The notes under the pieces were generated by a model. The model was not told where the DNA came from and did not search any database. It was given only the letters and a program-made list of their open reading frames with translations. A stretch of 25,794 bases of DNA from Polaribacter sp. (GTDB lineage: Bacteria > Bacteroidota > Bacteroidia > Flavobacteriales > Flavobacteriaceae). The position numbers and the translations under genes were made by a program. How positions within the stretch are numbered: the first letter of the stretch is position 1; every line of letters begins with the position of its first letter. This document shows, one piece after another, positions 17,183-24,808 of the stretch. The stretch lies in assembly GCA_029248845.1 (NCBI GenBank), contig JAQWIO010000009.1:1-25794 (forward strand), in the 5' to 3' direction.

Positions 17183-17907
17183 ATGTTATTTTTTAAGAAA
17201 AAAAATCCCCTTTTATCTTTTTGCCTGAAAACTTTATTGATATCCACTCTCATCTATTACCAGGTATTGATGATGGAGCTTCTGATATAGAAAATTCAAT
17301 AGAATTTATTTTAAAATTACGTTCTTTTGGCATTAAAAACTTAATTACTACTCCTCATGTTTTAGGAAATATTTACCCTAACTCTTCTATAACAATAAAA
17401 GAGAAATTAAAAGAAGTTCAAAAAGAACTTATAAAAAGAAAAATTGAAGATGTTTCTTTGAGGGCTGCTGTAGAATACATATTAGATGAAGAATTTTGTA
17501 AATGACTAGAAAATAAGGATATACTTACATTAAAAGATAATTATATCCTCATTGAAATGTCTTATTTTAACCCTCCTATTAATTTGTTTGAAATTCAATT
17601 AAAGGGATATAAACCAATTTTAGCTCATCCAGAACGCTATAATTTTTACCATAACGACCTCAAAAATTATTATAAATTAAAAAAAGTAGGTTGTTTATTT
17701 CAATTAAACTTATTGTCTTTGACAGAACGATATGGAAAGAATGTACAGAAAATTAGTAGGAAACTAATAGAAAAAAAATTATAAGATTTTGCAGCTTCAG
17801 ATGCACATCATCACACTCATTTAGAATTATTAAAGAACATTGGGACCAAACAAAATTTGATAAAAATAAAACATTTATTATATCATAATAGGTCTATATT
17901 CAAATAA
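17183..17907 (+). pseudogene. Broken CpsB/YwqE-type protein-tyrosine phosphatase (PHP family)
   Basis: The intact family member is a metal-dependent phosphatase of about 240-250 residues that dephosphorylates the tyrosine tail of Wzc-type kinases. Here the frame is broken three times. The ATG at 17183 (MLFFKKKNPLLSF) is one base out of phase with the rest, with the shift near the T-run at 17216-17222. A TGA lies at 17503-17505 and a TAA at 17782-17784, both in the main frame. Read through, the metal-binding motifs are all present: DIHSHLLPGIDDGA, ITTPHV, AAVEY, ILAHPERY and SDAHHHTH. The span of 725 bases corresponds to about 242 codons. A few residues seem missing around NLFEIQLKGYKP compared with relatives I recall. 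It is convergent with the intact wzc. Preserved motifs suggest the loss is recent. Confidence 0.88.
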
Positions 17908-17936
17908 AAAAAGAACATTTAGAATGCTCTTTTTTT
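17906..17936 (-). terminator. Terminator of the polysaccharide operon
   Basis: A 14-bp inverted repeat (17906-17919 with 17923-17936) has a 3-base loop and A7/T7 ends. The single imperfect position is a G-U pair when read on the minus strand and an A-C mismatch on the plus strand, so it is better formed for transcripts ending after wzc. It begins 11 bases past the wzc stop. Confidence 0.8.
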
Positions 17937-17947
17937 ATCGACAGTTT

Positions 17948-20320
17948 CTATGTATTTGAGAAGATCTTCTTATACCATGGTTTTTCTTGTTGAGAAAGAT
18001 CACCGTAACCATAACCATAACCATAACCATAACCCTTAGAAGCGTCTGTAGCATTTAAGACAATTGACATATTTTTGAGTCTCTTTTTAGAATGAAGTTC
18101 TTCTGCAATCGACAACAACCTTTTATCAGTGTAATTTGCTCTTACTACATATAAAAACATATCTGCATACTTCGAGATTAGTAATGTATCTGTCACTAAG
18201 CTAACTGGTGCAGTGTCTAAAACTACAAAATCATAGTTGCAGTCTTTAACTTCTGAAAATAGAGTCTCTACTCGCTTACTTGCTAATAACTCTGCCGGAT
18301 TTGGAGGAACTGCACCTGATGATATAATCTCTAAGTTTTTAATTCCGGGAAACATAGAGATCATATCATCTAGTTTTAGGGTATCATCTGTAAGGTAATT
18401 GGTAATTCCTTTATTATTCTCAACTCCTAAGTATTCAGTAAACTTTGGTGCTCTTAAATCCATACCCATTAAAAGTATTCTTTTACCTGACAAGGCTAGT
18501 GTAGCCGCTAAATTTGTAGAAATGAATGATTTCCCTTCTCCTCCAAAAGTGGAAGTGACAAATATAAACTTACTAGATTTGGCTTTATTAGGTAACATAA
18601 AATCTAAATTTGTCCTAATTAACCTAAAAGCCTCGGAGGTGCTTGACCGTTGTTCACTCGCAATAATTGATTTGCTTTTATCTTGTGATATTGGTATGTC
18701 TCCTAAAAAAGGAATAGACAACAAATTTTCAATATCATTTTTACCATGCACTTTTGTATCTAGCAAATCTTTTAAATAAATAACAGTAAAAGGGATTATA
18801 AGGCCTAATAAAAAAGCTGCTGAAAATATAATTTTTCTTTTGGGTGATGTAGGTAGTCCGTCACTATATGCCGAGTCGATAATTTTAGCATTAGACACTG
18901 TAACAGCCAATGAAATATCCATTTCTTCTCTCTTTTTTAACAAGTAGGAATACAACCCTGATATTATCTCTTGTTGCCTTGCTATATCTATATAACCTCT
19001 TTCTAAAGTTGGGATTAAAGAAAGCTTCCTGTTGACACTAGAAACTTCATTTTCAATAGTTGCTATCTCCAATTTTAAAGAAGTAATTAAGTTACTTATA
19101 CTTTTATTTAAATTAGATTTTAAAATTTCTATTTCAGAGATGTACTGAATTAGCATTGGGTTTTTCTTACCTGCATTTACATCCAGTCTGTTTTTTAAAA
19201 AAACCAATTCGTTGTATTTTTCTATGCTACTCGCAATAGTTACATCTGCAAAACCAAGATTTTGTGGCAATGTTTCACTAGCAGATTTTTTTTCTTGTAA
19301 ACTTTTATACACCGATTCAGCGAGCATTAATTGAGTATTTATAACAATCAATTTTTCATTACTCCTAGAGGCATTTTCTAAAATAATTTCTCCTTCTTTA
19401 GACAAGCCTGTGATTTTGTTATCTACTTTGTACTCTTTCACTAAATCTTGAACAGATTCCAAATCAATATAGACTTGAGACAAGCGTTGATCAATAAAAT
19501 CAATGGTTTTGCTTGCGACTTTACTTTTATCTTTTATGGCATCTAAATTGTATTGCCTTATCAGGGCATCTAAAAAGTCTTCCGCTCTTTCTTTAATAGG
19601 GTCAGAAAAAGATAAAGCAACAACACTAGAATTTTTATCAACTGGATTTACTGCGACTTTACTTTTATAATAATCTATTGTTCTTTCTCTATTATTGAGA
19701 CTAATAAAAACTTTAGGTTCATCTTTACCTTTAAATTTGTCAGTTTTTAAAAGCTGAAACATTCCTAATTCGGAAGAAATATCCTCATTAAATTTGTGTG
19801 AAGATAAAACAACACCATCCGCATCTAAAAAATTAAAATTATTTGAATCTATTGATGAGATTACAAGAGTTGTATCGTTCGTTTGAAGAATAGATTCGTA
19901 ATCTTCAAATTCTATCAAATAAGGACTGTTCTTGTATAGTTCAGTAGTTGCAACTCTTCCCTTAATAACATAAGAAACATTTAAGAGTAAACTATCTACT
20001 ACTCTCCCTACTATTCGCCTTGAGTTAATGACATGAATTTCGTTATCTATATTATTTACAGACCCCATTCCAACAATTCCTAAATCTGCAATGGCGGATA
20101 ATTCTTGAGAAATTCCTGACTTTTGGTTGTCCTTAATCAAGATACTAGCGGAGGCACTATAAGAAGGAGTAGCATATCTTAAATAGATAAAAGCAAGTAT
20201 TATTGCAATAGAAACTGAAAGGAAAAACCACTTCCAATTTCTTAAGTATTTTTCAATCTCTTGTATGGTATTGAAGGTAGCATTTTCTTCTTCTTCTGAT
20301 GCTGTTTTTTGGTTACTCAT
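17948..20320 (-). CDS. wzc: Wzc-like polysaccharide co-polymerase and BY-type tyrosine kinase
   Basis: A 790-residue inner-membrane protein that sets chain length and drives export of surface polysaccharide; its C-terminal domain autophosphorylates on tyrosine. Order: transmembrane helix at about 31-48, a large periplasmic Wzz-type domain with long coiled coils (about 260-460), the PTSPKR-like motif GLPTSPKRK (488-496), a second helix at about 497-515, then the cytoplasmic kinase. Walker A is TSTFGGEGKS (589-598), Walker A' is LLMGMDLRAPK (616-626) and Walker B is FVVLDTAPV (698-706). The tail is a regular (GY)5G at 763-773, giving tyrosines 764, 766, 768, 770 and 772, plus Tyr783. The tail is encoded by a hexamer repeat. 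It starts 8 bases after the wza-like stop and ends the operon. Its usual partner phosphatase, next door, is broken. Confidence 0.95.
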   Translation of the reverse strand: MSNQKTASEEEENATFNTIQEIEKYLRNWKWFFLSVSIAIILAFIYLRYATPSYSASASILIKDNQKSGISQELSAIADLGIVGMGSVNNIDNEIHVINSRRIVGRVVDSLLLNVSYVIKGRVATTELYKNSPYLIEFEDYESILQTNDTTLVISSIDSNNFNFLDADGVVLSSHKFNEDISSELGMFQLLKTDKFKGKDEPKVFISLNNRERTIDYYKSKVAVNPVDKNSSVVALSFSDPIKERAEDFLDALIRQYNLDAIKDKSKVASKTIDFIDQRLSQVYIDLESVQDLVKEYKVDNKITGLSKEGEIILENASRSNEKLIVINTQLMLAESVYKSLQEKKSASETLPQNLGFADVTIASSIEKYNELVFLKNRLDVNAGKKNPMLIQYISEIEILKSNLNKSISNLITSLKLEIATIENEVSSVNRKLSLIPTLERGYIDIARQQEIISGLYSYLLKKREEMDISLAVTVSNAKIIDSAYSDGLPTSPKRKIIFSAAFLLGLIIPFTVIYLKDLLDTKVHGKNDIENLLSIPFLGDIPISQDKSKSIIASEQRSSTSEAFRLIRTNLDFMLPNKAKSSKFIFVTSTFGGEGKSFISTNLAATLALSGKRILLMGMDLRAPKFTEYLGVENNKGITNYLTDDTLKLDDMISMFPGIKNLEIISSGAVPPNPAELLASKRVETLFSEVKDCNYDFVVLDTAPVSLVTDTLLISKYADMFLYVVRANYTDKRLLSIAEELHSKKRLKNMSIVLNATDASKGYGYGYGYGYGDLSQQEKPWYKKIFSNT
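18005..18034 (-). repeat. Hexamer tandem repeat coding the Wzc tyrosine tail
   Basis: Five tandem 6-base units (four ATAACC and one GTAACC as read on the plus strand) encode five Gly-Tyr pairs. Because the unit is two codons, gain or loss of a unit by slippage would keep the frame and change the tyrosine count. Confidence 0.92.
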
Positions 20321-20328
20321 AGGTTATT

Positions 20329-21111
20329 TTATCTAAGTAAAAGTGAGATAATGGTAATTAATAATCCGGATATAGAAATAAACAAGCTCGTATTTGTATT
20401 GCTTGAAGCAGACTGAATTCTAGCATAATTATGTTCTACATATACTATATCGTTTTGTTGTAAATAAAAAACAGGTGACGTGTAGGTTTTTTTTGATGTT
20501 AAATCTACTCGGTACTCTATCTTCTTTTTACCTTCTTCTCTTAGGACTAAAATATTATCTCTTCTTCCAGAAATATTTAAATCACCCGCCAAACCTATCG
20601 CATCAAGTATGCTTACTCTCTCGTTGGGTATATTATAAGTCCCAGGTCTTTGAACGTCTCCTTGGACTGTGATTTTAAAATTTGAAATACGGATATTGAT
20701 ATTTGGATTTTTAACATAATCTGGGTCTAGTTTTTCTTTTATCAACAGGATGGTTTGTTCTCTTGTTAACCCCCCAATAGTCAATTTGCCTAAAATCGGA
20801 AAATCTATTTGACCTTTGTGGTCAATTAAATAAGAAAGTCTTTGTGGCTGTCCAATTGCAGAACCCGTAGATGCAGAAAAAGCGACAGCTGGAAGATTAA
20901 AAAGCTGAACGGCATTTAAATCTTCTGCGGAAATTGTAATTTGAAGTAAATCATCTGGTTTGAAAATTGTATTGTACGAATTGTTGACTTTTTCTTGTTC
21001 TATTTGGTCAAATTGAAAGTAGGCAATTTTCTTATTAGAAACACAAGAACTAAAAATTAAAGTTATGAAACAGAAATAAATAATAGTGCTATTTTGTTTT
21101 AATACACTCAT
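20329..21111 (-). CDS. wza: Wza-like polysaccharide export lipoprotein
   Basis: A 260-residue outer-membrane polysaccharide export protein, the partner of Wzc in moving capsule or exopolysaccharide to the surface. The signal peptide ends in a lipobox, LIFSSC, with Cys23. A Poly_export domain at about 48-145 includes FKPDDLLQITI and IDHKGQIDFPILGKLTIGGLT. An SLBB-type beta-grasp domain at about 146-225 includes VQGDVQRPGTY and SILDAIGLAGDL. The protein ends in a hydrophobic helix (241-258) followed by Arg, a feature of Bacteroidota Wza proteins. It is shorter than E. coli Wza (379 residues), which is normal in this phylum. It lies 41 bases after the pglF-like gene and 8 bases before wzc, so the two export genes are surely cotranscribed. 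Confidence 0.92.
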   Translation of the reverse strand: MSVLKQNSTIIYFCFITLIFSSCVSNKKIAYFQFDQIEQEKVNNSYNTIFKPDDLLQITISAEDLNAVQLFNLPAVAFSASTGSAIGQPQRLSYLIDHKGQIDFPILGKLTIGGLTREQTILLIKEKLDPDYVKNPNINIRISNFKITVQGDVQRPGTYNIPNERVSILDAIGLAGDLNISGRRDNILVLREEGKKKIEYRVDLTSKKTYTSPVFYLQQNDIVYVEHNYARIQSASSNTNTSLFISISGLLITIISLLLR

Positions 21112-21152
21112 GAAATTTAATTTTTGGGTAAAAATACCATAATAAATAATTT

Positions 21153-23048
21153 TTAACTAAGAATATCTAATCTTTCAAACTCAGAATTATTAGAAATATA
21201 TTCAGGAATTAGTTCTTTCATCTGAAGAACAATCTCATTATTACTTAAATGACTATAATTATTGGAAAGTTCATTCATTTTTTCTTTTAATTTAGTGGTG
21301 TCTATTTTCTCTGTTTTGGCAATCAATATTTTATCATGATAGGTCTTCGTTGTGTTTTCGTCATTCGCCAATAACTCTTCATAGAGTTTTTCACCCGGTC
21401 TTAACCCTGTGATCTTTATATCCATTTCATCTGGGTATTTCAACCCTGATAAATATATCATTCTTTTTGCTATTTCAAAAATTTTGACAGACTTGCCCAT
21501 ATCAAAAATATAAATCTCCCCTCCTTTACCCATTGTTCCGGCTTCTAGAACCAAACTACAGGCTTCTGTAATTGTCATAAAATACCTCGTAATATCTTCA
21601 TGTGTGACTGTTAAAGGCCCCCCATTTTCAATTTGTTTTTTAAATAATGGAATCACAGAACCATTAGAACCTAAAACATTTCCAAACCTTGTAATTGTAA
21701 ATTTCGTCTTTTTACACTCCTCACTGACACTTTTAACATACAGCTCAGCCATTCTTTTAGAGGCTCCCATGACATTTGTTGGATTTACAGCTTTATCCGT
21801 TGAAACCATTACGAACCTATCTATTTCGAATTCTATAGACAAATCAGCTAAATTTTTTGTTCCTAAAAGGTTTACTTTGATAGCTTCGTATGGAGATTTT
21901 TCCATCAGAGGCACATGTTTATATGCAGCTGCATGAAAGACAATTTGTGGTGAATATTTTTTAAAAATAGTTGTCATTGTAAATGGGTCTCTAACATCAG
22001 AGACGATTACTTCAAAATTAGAAACACCTTTTAACTTTAATTGTTGTTCTAAATCATAAAGTGATGACTCTGCTTGATCTATTAAAATCATCAATTTACA
22101 ATGATAAAGACTCAATTGTCTAGAAATTTCACTTCCAATTGATCCAGCAGCACCAGAGACTAATATAACTTTATTATTTACCTCTCTTTGAACAATAGGA
22201 TTATCAATATTAATAGGAGCTCTGTCTAGTAAATCATCAATATTTACTTGCTTAATTTGATGCACTTCCAAATCACCATCTATCCATTTAGATAAAGGTG
22301 GAACAATTTTAACTTTTATATCCAGATCTATAAACTTATCTGTAATCGTTAATAATCTACTGGAACTTATATTCTGCATTGATATAACCACCTCGTCTAT
22401 AGCATTATCCTTTATAAATTGACGGGTAATAGACTTATTATCATAGATTTTAACTCTATCTATTTTTTTTCCTATTTTATTATTATTATCATCAATAAAA
22501 CCAACCACTTGATATTTTGCTTTGGAATTTCTATTTAATGCATTCAAAGTAATCAGTCCAGAATTTCCTGCTCCATAAATAAGGAGATTGTGAATCGATT
22601 CTAATTCTATTGAGATTGCCTCATAAAAAGCTTTAAAAATAAATCTACTTAGAATAAGCACAAAGGTTGTAACCAAGTAATGAATGATAATTATTGATCG
22701 TGGTATTTGAAAAAAGTCATCTAAATTAAAAATTACAGCAAAAGTGGCTGCGGAAAAAATTAAGACACCTAAAAATGAAGTCGCTAAAAAAATATTAAAT
22801 GCATCTTTAAGGCCAGTATGCCTTACAATTCCTTTGTAAGAACCCACAATCAAAAAACTCACGGCAGCTAAAAATAAAACGTGGGGAATTTGTTTTATTG
22901 GGTTTAATAAATTAAAGTCCAAACTGACATTGAATCGAATAAAGTATGCGAAAAAAAATGACAAAAAAACCAACATCAAATCTATAAATAACACCAACCA
23001 CTTGGATGCATATTTATGTAATGAATTTATAAAGAATTTTTTGATCAT
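21153..23048 (-). CDS. pglF: PglF/WbpM-like UDP-GlcNAc 4,6-dehydratase (membrane)
   Basis: A 631-residue membrane-bound nucleotide-sugar dehydratase. The likely reaction is UDP-GlcNAc to UDP-4-keto-6-deoxy-GlcNAc at the cytoplasmic face. Four N-terminal transmembrane helices fall within about 17-140. A first Rossmann domain has IYGAGNSG (157-164), and the catalytic short-chain dehydrogenase domain has the NAD motif SGAAGSIGSE (298-307). The active-site block STDKAVNPTNVMGASKR (416-432) carries Met where classic enzymes have the YxxxK tyrosine, as in PglF and WbpM, so this is not a defect. GLRPGEKLYEELL near the end is typical. PglF and WbpM have the same domain order and similar length. It follows the pglE-like gene by 16 bases. 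I use the symbol by family resemblance; the exact product needs the neighbouring transferases. Confidence 0.9.
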   Translation of the reverse strand: MIKKFFINSLHKYASKWLVLFIDLMLVFLSFFFAYFIRFNVSLDFNLLNPIKQIPHVLFLAAVSFLIVGSYKGIVRHTGLKDAFNIFLATSFLGVLIFSAATFAVIFNLDDFFQIPRSIIIIHYLVTTFVLILSRFIFKAFYEAISIELESIHNLLIYGAGNSGLITLNALNRNSKAKYQVVGFIDDNNNKIGKKIDRVKIYDNKSITRQFIKDNAIDEVVISMQNISSSRLLTITDKFIDLDIKVKIVPPLSKWIDGDLEVHQIKQVNIDDLLDRAPINIDNPIVQREVNNKVILVSGAAGSIGSEISRQLSLYHCKLMILIDQAESSLYDLEQQLKLKGVSNFEVIVSDVRDPFTMTTIFKKYSPQIVFHAAAYKHVPLMEKSPYEAIKVNLLGTKNLADLSIEFEIDRFVMVSTDKAVNPTNVMGASKRMAELYVKSVSEECKKTKFTITRFGNVLGSNGSVIPLFKKQIENGGPLTVTHEDITRYFMTITEACSLVLEAGTMGKGGEIYIFDMGKSVKIFEIAKRMIYLSGLKYPDEMDIKITGLRPGEKLYEELLANDENTTKTYHDKILIAKTEKIDTTKLKEKMNELSNNYSHLSNNEIVLQMKELIPEYISNNSEFERLDILS

Positions 23049-23064
23049 TTTTTTGCAACTTTTC

Positions 23065-24207
23065 TTACGAATTTAAAAAAAATATTTCAATTGAAGACTT
23101 AATTCTTTTTAAATCAATTGATGAAAGGTTTGAACCAGAGGGCAAACAAAGTCCTTTTTCAAAAAGACTTTGAGCAATCGTATTTCCATAATAATTACAC
23201 TCCTTAAAGATGGGTTGTAAATGCATTGGTTTCCAAAGCGGACTAGATTCAATATTCTCTTGTAATAAGAATAATCTCAATGCTTCTGGAGAAAAACCAG
23301 TTTTACTTTCATCAATAAGAATACAACTGAGCCAATGATTGGAACAATAGTTTTCATTAGGTTCTTTAAAAACATGAATCCCATCTGTAGAATTGAACAA
23401 CTCCTCTTTATAAAATTTATTATTCGCTCTTCGATATTCAATGTGCTTATCTAAGACCTCCATTTGTCCTCTTCCAATTCCTGCTAAAATATTACTCATT
23501 CTAAAATTGTAACCTAGCTCTGAATGTTGATAATGTGGTGCTTTGTCTCGTGCTTGTGTGGCTAAAAAAATGGCTCTTTGTTTGAGTTCTTCTGTTTTAC
23601 AAATTAAGGCACCTCCACCGGAGGTTGTAATTATTTTGTTCCCATTAAAAGATAAAATTCCAAAATCTCCAAAGGTGCCACATTTTTGACCTTTATAAGA
23701 GGAACCCAAAGCTTCTGCAGCGTCTTCAATTAATGAAATCTTATATTTTTTAGCGATTGCTGAAATTTGATCAATTTTAGCAGGCATTCCATATAAGTGA
23801 ACCACAATAATCGCTTTCGGCTTTTTGCCTTTTAAGATCAGACTCTTTATCGCCTCTTCCAATGCTTTTGGACACATATTCCAAGTATCCATTTCACTAT
23901 CTATAAAAACAGGAGTTGCTCCTTGATATTTGATAGGGTTTGCAGATGCTGTAAAAGTCATGCTTTGACAGACAACAGTATCTCCTGCAACAACGCCAGA
24001 AAGAATTAACGCCAGATGAATTGCTACAGTTCCAGAACTGAGAGCTACAACCTCATTTTGGGTATTTAAATATGCTTTTAAATCTTGTTCAAAACCCAAA
24101 ATATTAGGCCCTACAGGAGCTATCCAATTAGTATCAAATGCATCTTGTATAAATTTCATTTCACCTCCTCCCATATGGGGAGAAGAAAGCCATATTTTTG
24201 AATTCAT
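23065..24207 (-). CDS. pglE: PglE-like DegT/DnrJ/EryC1/StrS sugar aminotransferase
   Basis: A 380-residue PLP-dependent enzyme of fold type I that puts an amino group on a keto sugar nucleotide. Given the dehydratase next to it, the likely product is UDP-4-amino-4,6-dideoxy-GlcNAc. The PLP lysine is Lys191 in SFNGNKIITTSGGG, the ring-binding aspartate is Asp162 in EDAAEALGSSY, and the phosphate-binding SSGTVAIHLAL lies at 58-68. The N-terminal LSSPHMGGGE and NWIAPVGPN match PglE and related sugar aminotransferases, and the length is standard. It begins 4 bases past the pglC-like stop and ends 16 bases before pglF. It is clearly different from the second DegT protein at the window edge, whose lysine motif is FHAVKNLTTAEGG. 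Confidence 0.9.
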   Translation of the reverse strand: MNSKIWLSSPHMGGGEMKFIQDAFDTNWIAPVGPNILGFEQDLKAYLNTQNEVVALSSGTVAIHLALILSGVVAGDTVVCQSMTFTASANPIKYQGATPVFIDSEMDTWNMCPKALEEAIKSLILKGKKPKAIIVVHLYGMPAKIDQISAIAKKYKISLIEDAAEALGSSYKGQKCGTFGDFGILSFNGNKIITTSGGGALICKTEELKQRAIFLATQARDKAPHYQHSELGYNFRMSNILAGIGRGQMEVLDKHIEYRRANNKFYKEELFNSTDGIHVFKEPNENYCSNHWLSCILIDESKTGFSPEALRLFLLQENIESSPLWKPMHLQPIFKECNYYGNTIAQSLFEKGLCLPSGSNLSSIDLKRIKSSIEIFFLNS

Positions 24208-24211
24208 TTTT

Positions 24212-24808
24212 CTACACTGAATTAAATATTACTTTAATAGTTTTGATAATGACAACAAAATCTTTTAATAAATTCCTTTGGTTTATGTATTTTAAATTTA
24301 TCTCCAACTTCTTGGGCATAATATAATCAATATAATATTGATTTGGATCTTCTTCTTTAGATAAAATCTCATTTTCATTTCTAAATTCTATAGAAGCTAA
24401 GTCAGTAATACCTGGTTTAACATTTAAAACTTTCTTTTGAATTTCAGAATATAAATTTACAAATTGCCTCACTTCTGGTCTTGGGCCAACAAAACTCATA
24501 TCTCCTTTGAAAACATTAATTAATTGAGGTAGTTCGTCTAATTTAAATTTTCGCAAATAATAACCAATTGAAGTAACTCGTGGGTCTCTACCACCTACTG
24601 TTAATAATCCTTTTTTATGAGCATTTACATGCATCGTTCTAAACTTGAATATTTTAAAGTCTTTATTATTTTTACCAACTCTTGCCTGTTTATAAAATAC
24701 AGGACCTGATGAGGAAATTTTTATAAGGATAGTAATTAAAAACAAGATAGGAACTATAATCAATAAGCCTATAAAAGATAAAATCAGATCAAAAAACCTT
24801 TTTAACAT
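24212..24808 (-). CDS. pglC: PglC-like phosphoglycosyl transferase (initiating sugar transferase)
   Basis: A 198-residue monotopic phosphoglycosyl transferase that moves a phospho-sugar from a UDP-sugar to undecaprenyl phosphate, beginning repeat-unit assembly. One hydrophobic re-entrant helix lies at about 9-33. The catalytic core follows: QARVGKNNKDFKIFKFRTM (41-59), KLDELPQLINVFKGDMSFVG with the Asp-Glu pair, then PRPEVRQF, and KPGITDLASIEFRNE. It is the small PglC form, not the long WcaJ/PglB-fused form. The ATG overlaps the stop of the upstream aminotransferase by one base (TAATG), showing translational coupling, and the stop is 4 bases before pglE. Sugar choice cannot be read from sequence, but the operon suggests an amino-dideoxy sugar made by PglF/PglE, possibly after acetylation. 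Confidence 0.92.
   Translation of the reverse strand: MLKRFFDLILSFIGLLIIVPILFLITILIKISSSGPVFYKQARVGKNNKDFKIFKFRTMHVNAHKKGLLTVGGRDPRVTSIGYYLRKFKLDELPQLINVFKGDMSFVGPRPEVRQFVNLYSEIQKKVLNVKPGITDLASIEFRNENEILSKEEDPNQYYIDYIMPKKLEINLKYINQRNLLKDFVVIIKTIKVIFNSV

Noticed and set aside
17221..17784. Two separate small genes (17221-17505 and 17557-17784).
   Set aside because: They are in the same frame, separated by one TGA, and together with the sequence after the second stop read as one continuous PHP phosphatase. They are pieces of a single broken gene.
17503..17784. Programmed read-through (recoding) of TGA and TAA in the phosphatase gene.
   Set aside because: It would need two different stop codons plus an N-terminal frameshift to be bypassed in one short gene, with no visible recoding signal. 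Decay is simpler.
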